From Gramella jeungdoensis (GTDB taxonomy: Bacteria; Bacteroidota; Bacteroidia; Flavobacteriales; Flavobacteriaceae): a DNA stretch of 64,000 bases. Where the stretch lies: assembly GCF_023805255.1 (NCBI RefSeq), contig NZ_JAMSCK010000002.1, positions 434,001 through 498,000 of the forward strand. The letters run 5' to 3'. Position 1 is the stretch's first letter. The number at the start of each line of letters is the position of its first letter. Below the pieces are notes generated by a model that saw nothing but the letters and a program-made list of their open reading frames with translations, made no database searches and was not told the DNA's origin. The position numbers were made by a program, and so were the translations under genes. Shown here piece by piece: positions 60,268 to 64,000 of the stretch.

Positions 60268-60915
60268 TTAGTCTGTGTATCCAAGTCTTCTGGAAGCTTT
60301 TCGCATCAATTTATTGATGAGTTGGTCTGTATTGCTGCCAAGGCTTCCTGCGACTCTTTTGTTGTAATTCCATAGCAGCTCCCCGTCAGATCCATCATTA
60401 ACGCTCATATTGAGGGTGGCCGCATTAGTACTTCCCCAAAAACCTACTAAAAGCCCTAATGCAATGGAAGCGCCGTCAGACATTGGTTTGTCGGTTTCGA
60501 AAGTGCCGGAGATAACGGCATCCACTCCCAGAATGGATGCAAGTGCTTCAGGCGTCACGGTTGCAGGGTCTGTTAAATCATTTTGATTCAATAAGGCATT
60601 CGTTCTCTTAGGGTCCTGGATATCAACGAAAAGGTCTCCTCTTTTCTTTCTTTTTAGAAACCAGGAGTACATAGCTGACTGAACTGATAGGCCTTCGTTC
60701 TTTTCAAGTTCTTTCAGTTGTTCCTGGCTGATCTCTTTCATTTGTTTAGGCCGAAGGCTTACATTTGCCTTAAATGGCAAAATAGCAATTACCTTATGAT
60801 CTGCTGTCTTGCTTTCAAAATCGGGATGTTGGTAAAGATTGGTTTGGGCATTCAGGCTGCTCAAATTCATGGTGAATAAGATGGCCATGAACAATTTAAA
60901 AGTAAATTTGTACAT
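60268..60915 (-). CDS. Secreted protein of unknown function
   Basis: This 215-residue protein has a signal peptide (MYKFTFKLFMAILFTMNLSSLNAQ). After it comes KVIAILPFKANVSLRP and later SILGVDAVISGTFETDKPMSDGASIALGLLVGFWG and NDGSDGELLWNYNKRVAGSLGSN. The pattern of an IAILPF strand, then GVDAVISGTF, then ELLWNY resembles the anticodon-binding-like N-domain of CsgG/TolB-type or GNA1162-like envelope proteins. I would call it a putative periplasmic or outer-membrane-associated protein with such a fold; function unknown. It converges on the aromatic operon. Confidence 0.75.
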   Translation of the reverse strand: MYKFTFKLFMAILFTMNLSSLNAQTNLYQHPDFESKTADHKVIAILPFKANVSLRPKQMKEISQEQLKELEKNEGLSVQSAMYSWFLKRKKRGDLFVDIQDPKRTNALLNQNDLTDPATVTPEALASILGVDAVISGTFETDKPMSDGASIALGLLVGFWGSTNAATLNMSVNDGSDGELLWNYNKRVAGSLGSNTDQLINKLMRKASRRLGYTD

Positions 60916-61001
60916 AGTGATTGAAATAATGAATTAAAGCAGTAAATATATTCTTAAAAATATTAAGAAAATAATTTAAATTTTTGTTTTTATTTAACAT
61001 A

Positions 61002-61952
61002 ATGCAGGGAACGGTTTATAAATCTACAGGAAGCTGGTATCAGGTCAAGGCAGAGGATGGCGATTTTTACGAATGCCGCATCAAGGGAAAATTCCGTATT
61101 CAGGGGATTAAGAGTACCAATCCCGTTGCTGTTGGAGATAAAGTGATTTTTGATCCCGAAGATGGAGCTGAAGTGAAGACGGGCGTCATAAAAAAAATAC
61201 TTGAACGGGATAATTATATTATCCGGAAATCGGTCAATCTTTCCAAGCAAACCCATATCATCGCGTCTAATATTGACCAGGTGTTTCTGCTTATCACATT
61301 AAATAATCCACCTACCTTGACCACCTTTATTGACAGGTTTTTGGTTACGGCAGAAGCTTATGATATTACTGCCATTCTTCTTTTCAATAAAGTGGATACT
61401 TATTCAATTGATGAGCTGGCCGAGGTGAAATATCTTGCTGAAATGTACAGGAATGCCGGGTATGAATGTATTGGGATTTCGGCAAAAAAAGGTAAGAATG
61501 TAGATAAGGTAAAGGAGAAAATGACCGGAAAGACAAGTATGATCTCCGGGCATAGTGGCACGGGTAAATCCACGCTTATTAATGCCATTGAACCTTCATT
61601 AGACCTAAAAACCGCCGAGATTTCGAGACAGCATAGCCAGGGGCAGCATACCACTACTTTTGCTGAAATGTTCGATCTGAGTTTTGATGCACGAATCATT
61701 GATACCCCGGGTATAAAAGGCTTTGGAGTTGTTGATATGGACAGGGAAGAGATAGGTGATTATTTCCCTGAGTTCTTTGAGCGGAAACAGGAGTGTAAAT
61801 TTCATAATTGTCTGCATCTGGAAGAACCAAAATGTGCTGTAAAAGAAGCACTGGAAAATGAAGAAATAGCCTGGTCCAGGTATAAAAGTTATCTTCAGAT
61901 CATGGAAGGAGAGGACGATAATTACAGAATCGATCAATATCAAACCAAATAA
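61002..61952 (+). CDS. rsgA: Ribosome small subunit-dependent GTPase A
   Basis: The 316-residue RsgA is a circularly permuted GTPase that helps mature the 30S ribosome. An OB fold (MQGTVYKSTGSWYQVKAEDG, RIKGKFR) comes first, then G4 FNKVDTY, G1 SGHSGTGKSTLINAI and G3 DTPGIKGFG, and the zinc domain CKFHNCLHLEEPKCAV. The order G4-G1-G3 is the permuted order. The ATG at 61002 is the family start. Its stop overlaps the dtd start by one base. Confidence 0.96.
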   Translation: MQGTVYKSTGSWYQVKAEDGDFYECRIKGKFRIQGIKSTNPVAVGDKVIFDPEDGAEVKTGVIKKILERDNYIIRKSVNLSKQTHIIASNIDQVFLLITLNNPPTLTTFIDRFLVTAEAYDITAILLFNKVDTYSIDELAEVKYLAEMYRNAGYECIGISAKKGKNVDKVKEKMTGKTSMISGHSGTGKSTLINAIEPSLDLKTAEISRQHSQGQHTTTFAEMFDLSFDARIIDTPGIKGFGVVDMDREEIGDYFPEFFERKQECKFHNCLHLEEPKCAVKEALENEEIAWSRYKSYLQIMEGEDDNYRIDQYQTK

Positions 61953-62404
61953 TGAGAGCAGTATTACAAAGAGTTTCAAAGGCATCGGTAACTATAGATC
62001 ATAAAGTATGTGCGGTAATACATGAGGGTCTTTTAATATTGCTGGGGATAGAAGAGGAAGATAATGAGGATGATATTGACTGGCTATGCCGAAAGATCAT
62101 TAATATGAGGATCTTCAATGATGAGAATGGGGTTATGAATGAATCTCTCAAAGCGATTGATGGAGATGCTATCGTTGTGAGTCAGTTTACTCTTCATGCC
62201 AGCACAAAAAAAGGCAATCGTCCCAGTTATATTAAAGCAGCCAAGCCTGAGGTTGCAGAGCCTTTATATCTTAAATTTATCGCCAGCTTTAAAAAGGCGC
62301 TCGGGAAGGATGTGGGAGCAGGAAGATTTGGAGCAGATATGAAAGTTTCTTTGCTAAATGACGGACCTGTTACGATTATTATAGATTCTAAGGAAAAAAG
62401 TTAA
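61952..62404 (+). CDS. dtd: D-aminoacyl-tRNA deacylase
   Basis: This 150-residue DTD edits D-amino acids (and glycine on tRNA-Ala) from tRNAs. MRAVLQRVSKASVTI, LLILLGIEEEDNEDDIDWLCRKI, VVSQFTLHASTKKGNRPSY and the cis-proline region DGPVTIIID are the family hallmarks. It is translationally coupled to rsgA by a TAATG overlap. Confidence 0.97.
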   Translation: MRAVLQRVSKASVTIDHKVCAVIHEGLLILLGIEEEDNEDDIDWLCRKIINMRIFNDENGVMNESLKAIDGDAIVVSQFTLHASTKKGNRPSYIKAAKPEVAEPLYLKFIASFKKALGKDVGAGRFGADMKVSLLNDGPVTIIIDSKEKS

Positions 62405-62457
62405 AATATAGTTAATTTTTTATATATTGCGCTAGACATTTTTCCCAATTCTATTCA

Positions 62458-64000
62458 ATGCGCAGTAAAATATTCTTCTTTTTACTGACTGTATTCTGCC
62501 CTACCATTTACAGCCAGGAAAATTATCCGGTAGATAAAATTGATTCCTCCCTTCTTGCTAATGCTGATGCCGTTATCAGGCATAATAGCCGTATAGTGGA
62601 GATAGAAGATGTTGATAAGGTCGTTGAACGCACTCACAGAGTGATCACCATACTTAATGAATCCGGAAATTCGTATGTGAGAGCGTTAGAGCATTACAAT
62701 GAGAGTATAAAGATAAAAGAGCAGGAAGCGATCATTTATGACAAAAACGGCAGAGAGATAGAGAAGTACAAAGAAAAAGATTTTAAGGATCAGAGTAATT
62801 TTGATTCTTACATACTTTTTGCGGAAAATAGAATAAGTTTTCTTGATTATACTCCCAGAGAATATCCATATACTGTAGAGTACCGCAGCGAAATTGAAAG
62901 TTCTAATTCTGTTTTCATATCAGACTGGTTCCCTGTTGAAGGTTATGATATAAGTGTGGAAAATTCATCTTTTCAGTTAATTAATCCTGAAAAAATAGCC
63001 TTGAGGTACGAGGAAAGGAATTTTGATGATGCCAAAGTAGAGAGGCAAAATTCGGAATACGATCTTGATTATAGTCTGTCCGGATTTCAGGCCTATGAAT
63101 ACGAGATACTTAGTCCATCATTTAGATCTTTTGCTCCCCAAGTTTTAATGGCTATAAATGACTTTAATCTGGAAGGTGTAAGTGGTCATGCAACTGATTG
63201 GAAACAATTTGGCAAATGGATGCATGATAATCTGGTGGCTGGACATGATGAAATTTCATCTCAAACAATTAGTAAAATTAGCAGTCTTACAAAAGAGGCG
63301 AAGACTCTTGAAGAAAAAGCAAGAATCATCTACAAATATGTTCAGGATAATACCCGGTACGTTGCCGTGATGTATGGTATTGGAGGCTGGGAACCTGCCA
63401 TGGCCAGCGAAGTGGATGAACTCGGATATGGAGATTGTAAGGGTCTTACCAATTATACTAAAGCTTTGATGAAGTCTCAAGGCATAGAATCGTATTACTC
63501 GGTAGTATATGGTGGAGAAAAGCGAAATATTGATCCCGATTTTACAAAAATGCAGGGGGATCATGTGATTCTAAATATCCCGAAAGAAGATGGTACAGAT
63601 TTATGGTTAGAATGCACCAGTCAGAGAGACCCATTTAACTACCTGGGAGATTTTACCGATGATAGATATGTTTTGCGGCTCAAACCTGAGGGTGGGGAAA
63701 TTATTAAAACCCCAGAGTATTCTGAGGTAGATAACATACAGAAGATCAATTGTGATATTCAGTTAAATGGGATTGGGGGCTTTCAGGCAAACTTTAGCCG
63801 GATAAGCAAAGGGGTTCATTACAATGAAATCAATCAACTACAAAGGAAACTGGAAAAGGAACAGAAAAGATATTACAAAAATGAATGGGGTAGGTTGCAA
63901 AATCTTCAGTTTAATGATATTAAATTTAAGGACGACAGGGAAAAGATAGAGATTGAAGAAAAGCTGACATTTTCAGGAGATCGCCTGGCAACTAAAGCAG
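62458..64000 (+). CDS. DUF3857 / transglutaminase-like secreted protein (partial)
   Basis: The frame opens at the ATG at 62458 and stays open to the right edge, giving 514 residues; the C-terminus is missing. A signal peptide (MRSKIFFFLLTVFCPTIYSQ) is followed by a DUF3857 domain (about residues 50-220) and a transglutaminase-like core: IIYKYVQDNTRYVAVMYGIGGW, then ELGYGDCKGLTNYTKALMKSQGIESYY, with the Cys in YGDCKG, and a His in DHVILNIP as candidate catalytic residues. Bacteroidetes proteins of this layout are secreted or surface-linked and of unknown substrate. It starts 54 bases after dtd. Confidence 0.88.
   Translation, partial: MRSKIFFFLLTVFCPTIYSQENYPVDKIDSSLLANADAVIRHNSRIVEIEDVDKVVERTHRVITILNESGNSYVRALEHYNESIKIKEQEAIIYDKNGREIEKYKEKDFKDQSNFDSYILFAENRISFLDYTPREYPYTVEYRSEIESSNSVFISDWFPVEGYDISVENSSFQLINPEKIALRYEERNFDDAKVERQNSEYDLDYSLSGFQAYEYEILSPSFRSFAPQVLMAINDFNLEGVSGHATDWKQFGKWMHDNLVAGHDEISSQTISKISSLTKEAKTLEEKARIIYKYVQDNTRYVAVMYGIGGWEPAMASEVDELGYGDCKGLTNYTKALMKSQGIESYYSVVYGGEKRNIDPDFTKMQGDHVILNIPKEDGTDLWLECTSQRDPFNYLGDFTDDRYVLRLKPEGGEIIKTPEYSEVDNIQKINCDIQLNGIGGFQANFSRISKGVHYNEINQLQRKLEKEQKRYYKNEWGRLQNLQFNDIKFKDDREKIEIEEKLTFSGDRLATKA

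Noticed and set aside
1-64000. CRISPR arrays, prophage, insertion sequences, rRNA and tRNA genes
   Set aside because: No regularly spaced repeats, transposase, integrase, or structural RNA gene could be recognised anywhere in the window.

Overview
The window is one contiguous chromosomal stretch of a Bacteroidetes, almost certainly a marine-type flavobacterium close to Gramella/Christiangramia. This assignment is an inference. It rests on the gliding gene gldA, Bacteroidetes-type promoters (TTG, a gap of 16-21 bases, then TAnnTTTG), the near absence of Shine-Dalgarno sequences, and lineage-typical families such as DUF5686, small TonB-C-like secreted proteins, DUF3857 and split MetH. No rRNA, tRNA, IS element, prophage or CRISPR array was seen. 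Both ends cut through genes.

Layout. 1-9300: mostly minus-strand housekeeping (pyridoxamine-oxidase-like stress protein, fructosamine kinase, folA, thyA, BrkB-like protein), an ergothioneine pair egtB-egtD with a DUF427 gene, and a nearby plus-strand class V PLP enzyme. 9390-13600: nucleoside transporter, bifunctional nuclease, etfA/etfB. 13900-20550: pdhB, a DUF5686 outer-membrane protein, soluble and membrane pyrophosphatases. 20600-30800: small hypotheticals, App1-like phosphatase, fatty acid hydroxylase, deoxynucleoside kinase, SLC13 transporter, threonine/serine dehydratase, UspA, 2-hydroxyacid dehydrogenase, acyl-CoA dehydrogenase. 30870-53090: a 22-kb sulfur amino-acid region with metK, metY, a metX-aspartokinase-homoserine dehydrogenase fusion, metZ, an Rrf2 regulator, cysH-cysD-cysN, sulfite reductase, siroheme genes, a ferredoxin-NADP reductase-like gene, OsmC, split metH and metF. 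53100-64000: PagL-like lipid A deacylase, head-GIN lipoprotein, gldA, an aromatic operon (pheA, aminotransferase, tyrA, DAHP synthase-chorismate mutase), rsgA, dtd and a partial DUF3857 protein.

The most interesting content is regulatory RNA. The sulfur region appears to be controlled by at least four kinds of sensor. These are a SAM-II riboswitch before metK, a SAM-I riboswitch before metH, three unannotated Met/Cys-rich leader peptides (two in tandem before metY, one inside the cys operon before sulfite reductase), and a probable Rrf2 operator at the cys promoter. Each leader peptide is followed by an intrinsic terminator. In each Met/Cys case, bases near the end of the leader ORF are complementary to the terminator's 5' arm or loop, as expected for ribosome-mediated attenuation. 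A fourth leader, rich in Phe and Tyr, precedes the pheA aromatic operon. I read the working model as follows: SAM controls SAM synthesis and the methylation cycle, charged tRNA-Met and tRNA-Cys control sulfhydrylation and sulfite reduction, and Rrf2 controls sulfate activation.
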